A stretch of DNA of 64,000 nt from Cristatella mucedo (Eukaryota > Bryozoa > Phylactolaemata > Cristatellidae). Location of the stretch: positions 1,761,001 through 1,825,000 of the forward strand of contig WPIO01000010.1 of the NCBI GenBank assembly GCA_009760855.2, given 5' to 3'. Positions 53,819 to 64,000 of this stretch are shown here, in pieces (the stretch's first letter is position 1; every line of letters starts with the position of its first letter). The notes beneath the pieces were generated by a model that was not told the DNA's origin, did no database searches, and saw only the letters and a program-made list of their open reading frames with translations. The position numbers were made by a program, and so were the translations under genes.

Positions 53819-54545
53819 TAATAATAATAGTGATACACTTAATAAAGCGCCCTCAGAAACCAATCTCTCTCTAAGCGCTTTACATCTGCTGCAAAGAAAA
53901 TGCGATCGAGTGGTATCATGCTTGATAACCAGCATGAATAAAATGGTTAGGGGTTACATGCACAGGGTCAGCATGCAAGTGTGGTTAATGGAAGCATGCA
54001 CAGTGTCAGCACGCATTAGCAAATGAAGGACGAATCACAGGGACCAACTTAATCATGTCCAAAATCGGGTGTTTTTAAGTTCTTTTTAAATGCAGTCAAG
54101 TCAGGGGATGTCGTAACTCAAGTCAAGAATGAGTTCCAGGCTTTGGGTGCATACGAACTAAATGCACGGTATAAAAAGGAATTGAGGTTTGTACGAGGTA
54201 TTGATAAACTGTTGGATTTCGAAAAGAGAGTGGTACGATGCTGGGCCTTGTGGGAGAGTAGATCTGATAGATAGGCTGGAGGCAAAGAATGAAGTGACCT
54301 AAAAGTGAGTGACAAGACTTTGAAGTCGATCCGTTGCTTGGCTGGTAGCCAGTGCAGGTCGGCGAGAAGTGGTGTGATGTGGCAACTTCGACGCTCACGA
54401 CAGACAAGCCAAGCTGTGGAGTTTGGCACGGTCTATAATCGCCTGATTGCACATGCCGGTAGGCCAGCAAGCAGTGAGTTACAGATGTCAAGACGGGATG
54501 TCACAAATGCATGGACCAACTTAGACGTGGTATCCTTATCTAAAC
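53819..54545 (-). mobile_element. CR1/L2-like LINE 3' fragment
   Basis: Tail and stem-loop at 53819-53890, then the C-terminal coding region broken by shifts and stops ([33 protein letters not shown]). Homology stops at CLDKDTTSKL, immediately before a TA/TG microsatellite. Confidence 0.9.
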
Positions 54546-54569
54546 ATATAAACGTGTATGTAGCGATGC

Positions 54570-54571
<2 letters not shown>

Positions 54572-54652
<81 letters not shown>
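54572..54652. repeat. (TA)n(TG)n microsatellite
   Basis: About 23 TA units followed by about 18 TG units, adjoining the 5' truncation point of the LINE fragment. It is a likely hypermutable locus and can form non-B DNA. Confidence 0.98.
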
Positions 54653-54654
<2 letters not shown>

Positions 54655-56134
54655 GAAACGACGTTTTCCACGGGAATATATACATATATATCTATATGCC
54701 CCTGAAAAAATGTTAATACAATTTACCACTACAGTATTGCTGAGAAAAATAGCCTCCCTTAAAAACCAATGAGTAGTCTGCCTGCCGAAGCTTTGTTACC
54801 CGAAGGACTCTTAGTCGCCTCCTCTTGTTTTGAGAAACTGAAGTAGCAAGCGAGAGGCATCGTGTCAGACAGTCTTCAGGTGCTGTTGTATGTAAAGCCA
54901 GCTTACCTAAACGAAGAAATATTTAAACGGCATGTGTGTGCCAGACACGTACTAACAAGTATAATGCAATAGCTTTGTAAGTGAATACTACTCTGGCGTT
55001 GAGGCAATCTGATCAGTTAGCAATCGCAAGAGACTAGACTTTTTCTAGGGCACATGTAGATTTTTTCAAAAATTCGTGCAGGCCGATTCTTCCCGCTGAG
55101 ATTAATAATACGGTAAAATTGGTTTGCGATACCTTTGATCGCTTCCTTTTCCGCAAATGTAAAGTTCTTAAATAGAGATTGTGTTCTACGAGGGTGCTAT
55201 ATCGAATGTATTTGCCAGTATTTCTGCATTTGAAGCATACCATTCTATGGATTAGTGGCTCCTCGGAGTATTGGAATTTTGAAAGGATCTGATAAAGGGC
55301 AACTTTGTGCAGTGTAAATATATACGGTGCTTTATTTCCGGTATCGTTTCGGCTCGCGGAGCTGCAATTAGATTCGTTTCATTTGACCTTTGAATTACTA
55401 TCGGGTATTCTCAGCGTTGCCTGGGCCACTGTGAAAACGTACAATCCAACAGCGTCCAGCAGTAGTTATCATGCAGGTAGGGCGTACATTTTAGATTCTC
55501 AAGCAAAACTCCTTGAGCAACTACAGGAAATGAGTAATCGTGGTATACTTTGGTGGCTGGTTGCATTGCTGGCTTGCAAGATGCTGCCGAAACATAGAAA
55601 CCTAAGAAACCTTCGCCCTGACGCATCCTCGTAGGTCTATGTGACTTCAAATGACGGTCTTAAATTAGACAGGATTATGTTTTAAGAGCTAAGCCTTAAT
55701 GGTGCAGCTCTGGAGAATCTCTTCACATTCAACTCCTGGCCTTAGGTGAAGCTCATACGTTTGCATTTTTCACTTCCTGTCAGAGCAGCCAGGCTATTAT
55801 GCAGCCTGAATCTCCGCATTCGAGCAGCCAGCATTAGCTGCGAGTTCGCCTGCCGCTCGCTAGCTCAGATGCAGGACGTCGCTTCTGCAGCCCTGCCAGC
55901 GAGGTTTACTGTAAGAGACGCTGTAAATTCTCGTGCTTGCAAGTCATCGACTAGCGGCCTCTTGCGAGGACACAGTATTATATCTCTGCATGTGATTCCG
56001 CTAGTCCACAAAGACTAAGTTTTATTTAAGAGTTTAATTTAATTATTTAGGGTTTTATTTAAGAGAGAGTTTTTTTTACAGCCAGCATACTCGCAGCGTC
56101 AGCAACTGGTGCCCAACAGACCGAGTGCTAAAAC
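54653..56134. other. Unique DNA with an isolated LINE tail
   Basis: 55155-55212 on the plus strand is a LINE 3' end only (AAATGTAAAGTTCTTAAATA, GAGATTGTGTTCTACGAGGG). A 109-codon frame at 55305-55634 contains a hydrophobic stretch (ILWWLVALLACKML) but no family is recognised. The frame at 55746-56018 is also unrecognised. Confidence 0.5.
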
Positions 56135-56600
56135 GCTGGCAAAGGTTTCGGTAGCCATTTCGCTGCAGAAAGTTGAAGCAGAGAAATCGAACCGTATTTG
56201 CATCGTATCTTTCCGACCAATGAATTGTCAGCGTCCTTCGGGCTTCGCAGAGCTTGGCGTCGGACTGGAAGCTAGCGGAAGGAAAGCCATTGTTGGTAGG
56301 TACGCTGCGATTTCCAGAGAAGCCTTGGTTCGGTACATTTGAGTCAGATACCGCCAGCTGTCTGGAGTGCACGGCTACCGATACACTTGCGTACGTCGTG
56401 TATGCTTGAATTCTCGTATGATTATGCAACTGTCGTCTGACGCCTGAAGAGCCGCTGCCGTCGGTGAGTAGATTGCCACTTTGATCTTTCAATGACCCGA
56501 GCTTTCTCGGTTGATCTTTGTCAACTTCTTGGACTTACCCGTACGCATAAATAGGCCGTAGCTGACAACCGCGAGCTCTGGGCATAAGTGAAACTGCCTA
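56135..56600 (+). repeat. Old dispersed repeat, copy 2
   Basis: Collinear with 51230-51647 (TTTCGGTAGCCATTTCGC, AAGTTGAAGCAGAGAAATCG, GATTATGCAACTGTC). It continues into ATAGGCCGTAGCTGACAACC / GAGCTC..GGCATAAGTG, which parallels the left edge of the 137-bp palindrome, so the palindrome may have arisen within this repeat. Confidence 0.55.
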
Positions 56601-57364
56601 GGTACTTCACGGCAGCCACGCAAGTGCCGGCGTGTTTTACTCAACCTAGGGCTGTCGCAAGTAGGCTCGCTGAACTCAGCGGTGGGCACACCAAATGAGT
56701 GCCGGCTGCAGACATCGCCATTCCCTGGGCTGCAATCTTAGATGCATCACGTGGTAGCGGCAACGCTTGCCCTTAGACCCCACAGGTCAGAGTTTTAATT
56801 CGCTCTCGCTAGATAAGTTAAACAGTGCTGGAGACGCTAATACTTCGAGCATTCGTAATTAGAGCACACACTATTCTCAGCTAAAGTTGTTTCTTTGATC
56901 GGTAGCATTAAACAGTGTGTATACGCGATGGCGCTAAGCTAATCGGTCTAAAATCGGTCATTAGTTAGTCTGGCAAGTAGGTCGTCTCCGAAATTTTAGG
57001 CTAAGGTTTTAGTTCTTTTGCATGAATATAGTAATCAAGGCGCATAAGATAACGTACCATGCTATCCGAATAATAGATGAGATGGTCTTCATTTATTTTC
57101 CGCAAAAGCTTAATTAAATGTTTTCTTTCAAGCTCTATCGCGTATCTGCGGCTAGTTTTCTGGCAGCACGTCTACCCGACGCGGTACGTCGTACGTCATA
57201 CTCTAAGCTAGCAAAGAGAAGCCATTGTCGCAGCCTCAATTTTGATTTCGGGCGTAGCTTCGCTTCGGCGTTGCTCAGTCATTTTTACAAGTTTAAAAGT
57301 GCAGCCTGTCTGATTCAACCACACATTGTGCATTATTGTACCTTACATAATTTATAGCAGCAGC
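56601..57364. other. No gene seen
   Basis: Unique sequence. A plus frame at 57118-57357 (79 codons, Ser/Arg-rich) lacks any recognisable feature. Confidence 0.45.
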
Positions 57365-57670
57365 AAAAACAAGGTCTGCTAGTGAGACTGGTTGTGATTC
57401 AGTTCTTGCGGTGGTTTGATTTATCATAAGAGCTCCCATTGCAATCGACAGTGATATCCGTTGAGGCTTTTCTGTCAATTACTAAACATGGCACTAATCG
57501 GCATTTTTTTTACTTTACCTCCACCTATCCTAATTGAATCTTTCTCCTAAGCAAACTTCTACTGATGAAAAACGGCCGAGTTCTAGGTATCACTTTTCCC
57601 GACGAAGCTGCTACGGCGGAGCAATCGGTAGAGCACAGGCAGCCAGAGCCGAAGTTTCAGTTCCCGTGGC
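57365..57670 (+). repeat. 300-bp direct repeat flanking a LINE, copy 1
   Basis: Shares TTCTTGCG.TGGTTTGATTTA, CAAGCTTCTACTGATG-like words and GGAGCAATCGGTAGA with 58440-58740 (TTCTTGCGAAGGTTTGATTT, CAGCTTCTACCGATGG, AAGCAATCGGCTGAG). Diverged; direct orientation. Confidence 0.7.
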
Positions 57671-57676
57671 TGAGAA

Positions 57677-58300
57677 GATGGTAATAATGACAATGCACTT
57701 GATAAAGCGCCCACAGAGAAATCAATCTCTCTCAAGGTACTTTGCATTTGCTGTAAAGGAAGCACGATCGAATAGTCAGCGGTACCGTGCTCAATTAACA
57801 ACAAGAATAGCACGGTTAGGGGTGACATGCGCACGATCAGCATGCAAGTGTGGTTAGTGGCAGCATGCTCAGTGTCAGCGCGCATAAGCACATAAAGGAC
57901 GAATCGCAATGACCCACTAAATGCTGCCATAAATAGATGCGTTTTAGTTTCTTTTTAAATGCTGTCAAATCGGGAGATGTCGTGAAGCATGTCGGGAGCG
58001 AGCTCCAGGCTTTGGTAGCATGCGAACTAAAAGCACGAACTCCGTAGCTTTTGATTTGTATGAGGTATGGATAAACAATTAGATTCCAAAAAGTGGGTGG
58101 TACGGCACTTCACCTGGTGGGGGAGTAAATCTGATAGGTAAGCTCGAGCCAAAGAATGACAGAACCTAAAAGTGAGTGACGAAACCCTGAAGTTGATGCG
58201 CTGCTTGACTGGGAGCAAGTGCAGGTCGGAAAGAAGAGGCGTGATGTGACAACTGCGACATCACGACAGACAAGCCTGGCAGCTGAGTTTTAGTTTTTCG
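57677..58300 (-). mobile_element. CR1/L2-like LINE 3' fragment, decayed
   Basis: Begins with a GTAATAATGACAAT tail and the AAAGCGCCCACAGAGA stem-loop remnant. Then a C-terminal coding relic ([20 protein letters not shown]), reaching the CHITP/SAARL region. More diverged than the 25385 copy. Confidence 0.85.
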
Positions 58301-58439
58301 TTAACTCCCAGGCGAAGTAAACGTCGGCTCTCAGCGTTTCTAATCTTGGGACAAAGTCTTTGACGGCGATTGAAAATGCATCAAAATTGTTATTGTTATC
58401 ACAATAATGTTCCTGTCGAAATTTTGGGCTCAACAGTGC

Positions 58440-58740
58440 GCTTGCTGCCAGCACAAGTGTGTGCGATTTTGTTCTTGCGAAGGTTTGATTTATTTCAAGA
58501 GCTACCGTTGCTAGCGGCAGTGATAGCTGTTAAGAGTTTTCTGCTGATTTGTAAAAGATGCAGTTAAATCAGATGATGCACCCCACCTATACAAGCTGAA
58601 CCTTTTTCCTAAGCCAGCTTCTACCGATGGAAAACGACCGAGTCCTTGGCTTAGTCGTTGGCATAGTTAGCCTGACGAGCCTGCTATGGCAAAGCAATCG
58701 GCTGAGAACAGGCCAGCTAGATTCGAGGTTTCAATATCCT
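58440..58740 (+). repeat. 300-bp direct repeat flanking a LINE, copy 2
   Basis: Partner of 57365-57670; see that entry. The two copies bracket the LINE fragment. Confidence 0.7.
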
Positions 58741-59930
58741 GGAAAAATTCTAGAGAAACGTCAGAACAGCCTAATATAACGATAAAGCATGGGCGCATGC
58801 TTCACTCTAAGAGCAGGAAATTGCTTAGCATGCATGTTCGTATGGTGAAAGTTAGGCTTGTAAATAGGTCAGTGATGTCCGCGACCAGTTCAGCTCACCT
58901 AAATTCAAACGTTATTTGCAAGGAACGTCTGACATAATAGAGATTTTAGCGTTTCCTGGAAAACAATTTAGAAGCTTAGGAGCCCCTACATGCGCTTGAC
59001 TTGGAAAGTCAGAAAATAGCCTATTTGTTAGGCTGAGCTTGGTTTAAGAAGATTTTAAGGACTGCCAGTTTCAGCACTTCTTTCTGGCAGGCATCCTGAC
59101 CATTTCCCAAATAGTTCCACACATCTGCCCGAGTTCCAAGCTCACTCTGAATGAAATTTGTTGCCCTATTGAGCCTCTCTACTGCTTGATCGTGCATTTT
59201 TAAATTCTGAGAGCGCCTTAAATATTTTCACTGTATCTGCATAGGCGATTAGGTGATACAGCGGCTATAAGTAATACAGAGGCTATAGCAATGAACTAAT
59301 ATGAATACGTATTCCCTATCAATAAAGTGAGAGTGAATGTGTAAGCGTTTTGTATTTGATGTAGTACTTACAATAAAAAGAAACATTTAATATGTTAAAC
59401 TGTTAATCTGCGTCATTTTTTAGCGATTCATGAGATAACAGGAAGGGCTTGGCCTCTGGCATGCAGAATATGGCTGTGGTGTTTGATAATAGTGCTATAA
59501 AGCCTTAACATTTGTAAAACGCCCAGAAATTCCATTGATGTACTTGATTCTGTATATTAATTGATTCATGTGACCTTATTTAACCAAATATATGCATTAA
59601 AGGTACAGGTTTTGTGGTCTTTAAAAAGAAGAAAAAAAGTAAGTAGTGTACTATTCGCTTGTCCACATTTTTTCGCAATAGCTTGAAAGTCTTTTCCAAT
59701 TATTTAGAGCTATATGCTTTTATTTTCCTTACGAAAGTCAAATGAACCAAATTCAGTGTTGCAGCACCATTGATTAATACAAGCCAGTCATTCCTAGAGC
59801 CAGCTAAAAAGAAAAACGCATGAACGAACTGGGTTAGAATAGCAGCCGTACTACATCTGTCGAGCATCGAAGAGGTGACTTAGTCTATTTTGTGCAAACA
59901 TTCATCAAGATAAATTTTTTTCAATTTTAG
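58741..59930. other. Upstream region of the Ala/Thr-rich gene
   Basis: AT-rich with no clear coding sequence (an 83-codon frame at 58686-58937 is not convincing). It ends in a pyrimidine tract TTTTTTTCAATTTTAG at about 59915-59930, a good splice acceptor, suggesting an upstream untranslated exon within or before this stretch. Confidence 0.5.
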
Positions 59931-59969
59931 GTTTCCGAAGAGGAATACTTCAAAATTTAGCATTTCGCG

Positions 59970-62900
59970 ATGTTCCGACGATTTCAGTCTAACCGGTCCC
60001 CTGACAAGATGACATCATCGAGTGCTGAGTGCCCTAGTAGCAGCACACGGCCCACTTTGTTTGATGGCCTCGAGCATCCTGTGACCGGCTGGTATAACAA
60101 ATTTGTTCACGGGGCCACACAAATGGTTTCATCCATTGTACAAACCATGCAGAGCAGGTCAAGTGCTACTAGGCAACAAACTGTATCACCAACAGTTAAG
60201 CACGAAATTAGTGCTGCTGCAAGCATGCCAATTTCAGAAGACTTTGCGTTGACTGAAAATTGGTGGCATGACCAACCACAGCATAATCCTGTCGTCTATC
60301 TCCAGCCAGAGACCAGCCTCAGGAGCCATGTTCAGACTTCACCGTCAACGGCTGGTGATTCCATGTTAACGCCTTTGAATATGACTGCTGCTCCTACGAA
60401 AGTGGTCCACCATATGGCACAGTCGGATTACAACTCGCTGGCTCTTGATCACTACCTAGGCGATAATGCTGGGGACAGGGACGCTCTCTCTACATCCCCA
60501 GCATACAAAATCAGTCAGGGCACATTACATGCAACTGCCCAGAGTGTACCGTCTGTGTATGAGCATGCCGGGTCAGGCCAAGCAAATTATTATCATCCGA
60601 TCCCAGTCACGATTGTGAATCTACCATCTGCAGAATGTGAGGGACTGACATTAGGATTTGATCACTTGGAGCATGCTGCTGGTTTAAACAAAATTCCTGA
60701 CATAGGTGAAGGGACTATAGCAGCTAAGCTGGACCACTCCACGTGCCCAGTTCGATTTACTCTAATGGATGCCGCTGTCGGGGACAAACATGCTTCAATG
60801 TCTGTCATTCGTGACCATTCTCGATCTATTCATGGTGCTTTGCATCCGAAGGGTACAGGCAATGCCACGGCAGCAGGAGCAGCAGGAGCAGCAAGCATTG
60901 GTCACCCAGGCCTCCGACTTCGCCACCTGCAGAGAAATAATGGTCCGCAATCATGTCATTCACAAGCTCAGCCGCTGACTAATGAAAAGTTGATGTTGCT
61001 AAAGCAGAGAAATGACACTGGATATTTGGATACATTCCATACACAGGAACCACCGTACTCAGCAGCTTTAGTGCACCTGCCTACAGCCGTGACGAAAGGG
61101 CCATCCTACCAACTTCGGCAAACCCTGGAGCACCAAGGACAGGGCACAGCTGCTCCCATGTACCCGAAACCATGTATGCCACCAGTCAGGCATGAAACAT
61201 GTATCGACATCGATGAGGCAGCTTCTGCCGACTACATCGCGGCTGCCACAGCCAAACTCCAGGAGGAAGTTGCTACAGATATTTATAAAGCAGCTTCTAC
61301 AAACCTGCAGGTGACTGCTGCTAGGAATCCTAATGAAGCAGCTGCTGACTTATCGGAGGCAGCTCCCAGCGACTTACTCGAAACAGGTTCTTCTCATCAT
61401 TTGGTGGGAGCGAGGAGATGTGGCTTGAAATGGGCTGCTGGAAGTGCACCCGGAGCAGCTTCAGCAAACAGTCGGGATGCTGCTGCAACCAATGCAAATG
61501 ACAGTGTGACTGCCAACTTTCTCGGTACCCTGGATGGAGCCTGTACTAGCACCTTCCTTGCTGAAACGATGGGAATTGGTGAATCTGCTCGTCCCATATT
61601 GCTGGTAAATGCTGTGTCCAGGGCAAAGGCTGACACTGCTACCAATGAATTGGAGTGTGCTTCGACAAATGGCAGCAGCACTGATGCAAGCAAACCTCAG
61701 CATACAGCTGCTACTTGCATGTGGGAGGAAGCTTCGGTCAGAGCTCTGGCTATTGCAGCTACTACTAGCACCACGGATTCTACTTCGACTGGCACTGTTG
61801 AGGCTGATGCTACTGAACTCTGCCAGTCAGCTGCTACCAAGATCCATGTACCAGCAGCAGCCAACGCCCAAGCTGCTGCTGCTACCAACAACGTGGATGT
61901 TCCTTACAACAATTCCATCGGTGTGCATGCTATGAAGTGCCAGCATTTAGCTGCTACCCTTGCAGCTGAAATGCCAGCCAGCCTTTGCGCTGCTGAAATA
62001 ATGAGCACTGGAGAACCTACACATCCAAATTTGACTGCAGAAGCTGTGTCCAGTGTGCAGGCTGACACTGTTATCAATGCACCGGATTGGTCGCATACAA
62101 AAGACCTCGGGGCTGATGCAACTACATCCGAGCATGCAGCAGCTATCACCATTCACGAGACAGCCACAGTCAACGCCCAGGCTGCAGCTGCTACCAACGT
62201 GGTGGATGAAGCTTCTATCCCAGCCCTCGAGACTGATGCCACTGAATTCTGCCTGGCAGGTGCCACCAACGTCTTGGAGATCAACACTCAGGTTGCTGGT
62301 GGCAGTGCCGGTGCCCTGGATGCCACGTTTAGCGATGCCCTCGAGGTTGAGGTTAAGAAACTTGCGCATTCAGCAGCTACCAACATCCAAGTGGTATCTG
62401 ATATCAATGTCCAGGCTGTTGCTGCTGCTGCTGAAACCAACGTCTGGGATGAAGCTTCTATTCACAGCCCTGAGGCCGTTGTTACCAAACTGGCCAGTGT
62501 TACTCCTACTGACATGTGGCAGGCAGCTGATACAAATGCCATGGACACTGCTGCAGCAAGCGTTCTGGGTGTGGCTTCTATTGCAACAATTAAGGCTGAT
62601 GGTTCCAGTAGCTGTCGTGCATCTTTTACAAGCATTCGAGAGGCATCTGATAGCAAAAAACAGGATTCTTCTATCAACATCCTGGAAGTAGCTGCTACCG
62701 ATGGCCACAAGGCAGCTGCAACCTATGCCCTTTGGGCTGCTGTAGCAGCTAGTCAGCATGTCTCGGCTACTTATGCACAGGAAGTGGACCATACCTACAA
62801 CTTCCAACCAGCTGCTTCTAGTTACTTTGATGAATCAGCTCCTAATGCACTCAAAGCATCTGCTGCTACGATTCAAAATGCTGCTGCTCCCAACGTCTTT

Positions 62901-63728
62901 GAGGCACATGCTTCCAACGCCCTAGAGGCAGCTACTATACCCAAAGCATTGCAGGCAGCTACTAGCAGCACTGCAGAGCAGCCCATGAACCCATTTTCTC
63001 ACGGCTACTCAGCAGATGCTGCTGCTGACCCCCAGTACGACAAAGTTCCTGCGATTTCATCTGCTGCTATTGCAACTCAGGGAACAAGCTTTCAGCAGCA
63101 GCTCTGCAATAATGTGCAGTCTGGGTCACATGGTGCAGGAACAGGAAATGAGCAGCATCTAGGCAGAAGCTGCGATTTAAAGGCCAAGCAGATTCTTGCA
63201 AAGTCCAGTTTCAGCCCAGAGCAGCTCCCCTCTTATACTAGACCAGAGCCCGTCCCAGGTGTCTTAGATGATTTTCAAACAGGCTGCCTTCAACTTATCA
63301 GCCAGAGCGTTCATAGTTCATATGGGATCCAGAGGCCGGTTCTTCCGGCTACATATCCTGAGAATTCACCGAATCATTCTCTGCCGACTGGACCTCTGAC
63401 TAGACACGGTGATGCTCCTGAGAATCAGACTGCTGCTGCTGCTGCTGCTGACGAGAAGTACTGTGCAGCAGGCTTGTCAGGTGGATACCACGCTTACGAT
63501 GACCAGACAACGAAAACACTACCAGAACCAGTACCAAGCTCGCTAGCACCAGCATGGCCACTGCCTCCACAAGTGCTGCCACTATTACCTCTGAATAATC
63601 TGCCTGGTGAAGCAGGTACAGTTCATAATTGTTGTGGTACAGGTACATTACAATGGTATCGATGTCACCCATATTGTACCCCATTAAGTTCCAAAAATGC
63701 ATGCACTCGCGAGTTTCTTTCTAGATAA
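59970..63728 (+). CDS. Large Ala/Thr-rich repetitive protein, function unknown
   Basis: A 1252-residue uninterrupted frame, ATG at 59970. An in-frame TAG 12 bases upstream makes this the first possible start, and a likely splice acceptor lies about 40 bases upstream. Residues 1-400 are Ser/Thr/His/Gln-rich and non-repetitive (MFRRFQSNRSPDKMTSSSAE, then TGWYNKFVHGATQMVSSIVQ). Residues about 410-1000 are Ala/Thr/Asn-rich with degenerate 9-11-residue units around AATN..EAA. They include a larger repeat of about 144 residues (ETMGIGESARPILLVNAVSR versus EIMSTGEPTHPNLTAEAVSS) and a block ending NAQAAAATNVVDEAS found three times. The C-terminal part is Pro/Leu-rich and Cys-containing (NCCGTGTLQWYRCHPYC). 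No signal peptide, membrane segment or known domain is seen. GCTGCT expansion at the DNA level keeps other frames open too. The length and diverse N-terminus argue for a real gene. Family not recognised. Confidence 0.72.
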   Translation: MFRRFQSNRSPDKMTSSSAECPSSSTRPTLFDGLEHPVTGWYNKFVHGATQMVSSIVQTMQSRSSATRQQTVSPTVKHEISAAASMPISEDFALTENWWHDQPQHNPVVYLQPETSLRSHVQTSPSTAGDSMLTPLNMTAAPTKVVHHMAQSDYNSLALDHYLGDNAGDRDALSTSPAYKISQGTLHATAQSVPSVYEHAGSGQANYYHPIPVTIVNLPSAECEGLTLGFDHLEHAAGLNKIPDIGEGTIAAKLDHSTCPVRFTLMDAAVGDKHASMSVIRDHSRSIHGALHPKGTGNATAAGAAGAASIGHPGLRLRHLQRNNGPQSCHSQAQPLTNEKLMLLKQRNDTGYLDTFHTQEPPYSAALVHLPTAVTKGPSYQLRQTLEHQGQGTAAPMYPKPCMPPVRHETCIDIDEAASADYIAAATAKLQEEVATDIYKAASTNLQVTAARNPNEAAADLSEAAPSDLLETGSSHHLVGARRCGLKWAAGSAPGAASANSRDAAATNANDSVTANFLGTLDGACTSTFLAETMGIGESARPILLVNAVSRAKADTATNELECASTNGSSTDASKPQHTAATCMWEEASVRALAIAATTSTTDSTSTGTVEADATELCQSAATKIHVPAAANAQAAAATNNVDVPYNNSIGVHAMKCQHLAATLAAEMPASLCAAEIMSTGEPTHPNLTAEAVSSVQADTVINAPDWSHTKDLGADATTSEHAAAITIHETATVNAQAAAATNVVDEASIPALETDATEFCLAGATNVLEINTQVAGGSAGALDATFSDALEVEVKKLAHSAATNIQVVSDINVQAVAAAAETNVWDEASIHSPEAVVTKLASVTPTDMWQAADTNAMDTAAASVLGVASIATIKADGSSSCRASFTSIREASDSKKQDSSINILEVAATDGHKAAATYALWAAVAASQHVSATYAQEVDHTYNFQPAASSYFDESAPNALKASAATIQNAAAPNVFEAHASNALEAATIPKALQAATSSTAEQPMNPFSHGYSADAAADPQYDKVPAISSAAIATQGTSFQQQLCNNVQSGSHGAGTGNEQHLGRSCDLKAKQILAKSSFSPEQLPSYTRPEPVPGVLDDFQTGCLQLISQSVHSSYGIQRPVLPATYPENSPNHSLPTGPLTRHGDAPENQTAAAAAADEKYCAAGLSGGYHAYDDQTTKTLPEPVPSSLAPAWPLPPQVLPLLPLNNLPGEAGTVHNCCGTGTLQWYRCHPYCTPLSSKNACTREFLSR

Positions 63729-64000
63729 CCTAAAGTACCCTCGAAGAAGCTATCTATTCTTTTAAATTTCTATACAGATTTTAGATTTTGTATTGCGTTT
63801 ATATATTTACCGATTATTAATCATCAAATAGCGATATCAAGGCAGAGCCAATGTAGTTCCGCAGCTAATATGGATTTTCTTTGCCCAAACACTCATTTGC
63901 ATATATTTCTTTGAAGCTGAAAAATCTGTCAGCTCCTTTTCAAGCTGACTAATAGAAATAGATTTTGAATCTGACTGCTTATCACATGATACTCCGAGAG
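63729..64000. other. 3' flank of the Ala/Thr-rich gene
   Basis: AT-rich sequence after the TAA stop, probably 3' UTR. No AATAAA or ATTAAA is seen before the window ends, so the polyadenylation site is probably beyond it. Confidence 0.5.

Noticed and set aside
54305-54772. 155-codon plus-strand frame across the TA/TG microsatellite
   Set aside because: Consists of antisense LINE followed by translated microsatellite (Ile-Tyr and Cys-Val runs).
61397-62807. Antisense and alternative-frame ORFs in the Ala/Thr-rich gene
   Set aside because: GCTGCT-type repeats keep several frames open; the plus frame from 59970 is far longer.

Overview
The window is nuclear DNA from an unidentified invertebrate animal. 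It has a spliced, intron-containing gene with a clear animal orthologue, long introns full of transposon debris, many CR1/L2-like LINE fragments, tRNA-derived SINEs and a large satellite array. Nothing in it looks bacterial or organellar. I cannot name the species.

Layout. (1) 123-12456, minus strand: a complete four-exon gene that I assembled from splice sites. It encodes a 573-residue SNM1B/Apollo (DCLRE1B) 5'-exonuclease of the metallo-beta-lactamase/beta-CASP family. Its introns carry at least five LINE fragments and two SINEs. The 3' end of exon 2, including its splice donor, is tandemly duplicated. (2) 12.5-32 kb: gene-poor, transposon-rich DNA. It holds the longest LINE copy (a reverse transcriptase of about 450 residues), a decayed LINE split by a CpG-rich block, a 0.79-kb repeat present twice 12 kb apart, a retroelement gag remnant with a CCHC knuckle, and one uncharacterised 208-codon reading frame. 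(3) 33.1-33.8 kb: the 5' end (LTR, primer-binding site, start of gag) of an LTR retrotransposon on the minus strand. It abuts the satellite exactly. (4) 33817-47745: a 13.9-kb tandem array of about nine units of roughly 1.54 kb. Each unit contains the tail of a second LINE family and a tRNA-derived SINE, and unit variants recur every three units (about 4.56 kb). (5) 48-59.9 kb: more repeats, including a 137-bp element with perfect 24-bp terminal inverted repeats, local tandem duplications and two further LINE fragments. (6) 59970-63728, plus strand: one uninterrupted 1252-residue reading frame encoding an alanine/threonine-rich, internally repetitive protein of unknown function.

The clearest themes are these. 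A LINE and a SINE share a 3' tail that can fold into a stem-loop, which suggests the LINE mobilises the SINE. LINE and SINE sequence has been captured into a satellite with higher-order structure. The one clearly identifiable host gene has a duplicated exon end. Most other short reading frames look like chance or repeat-derived.
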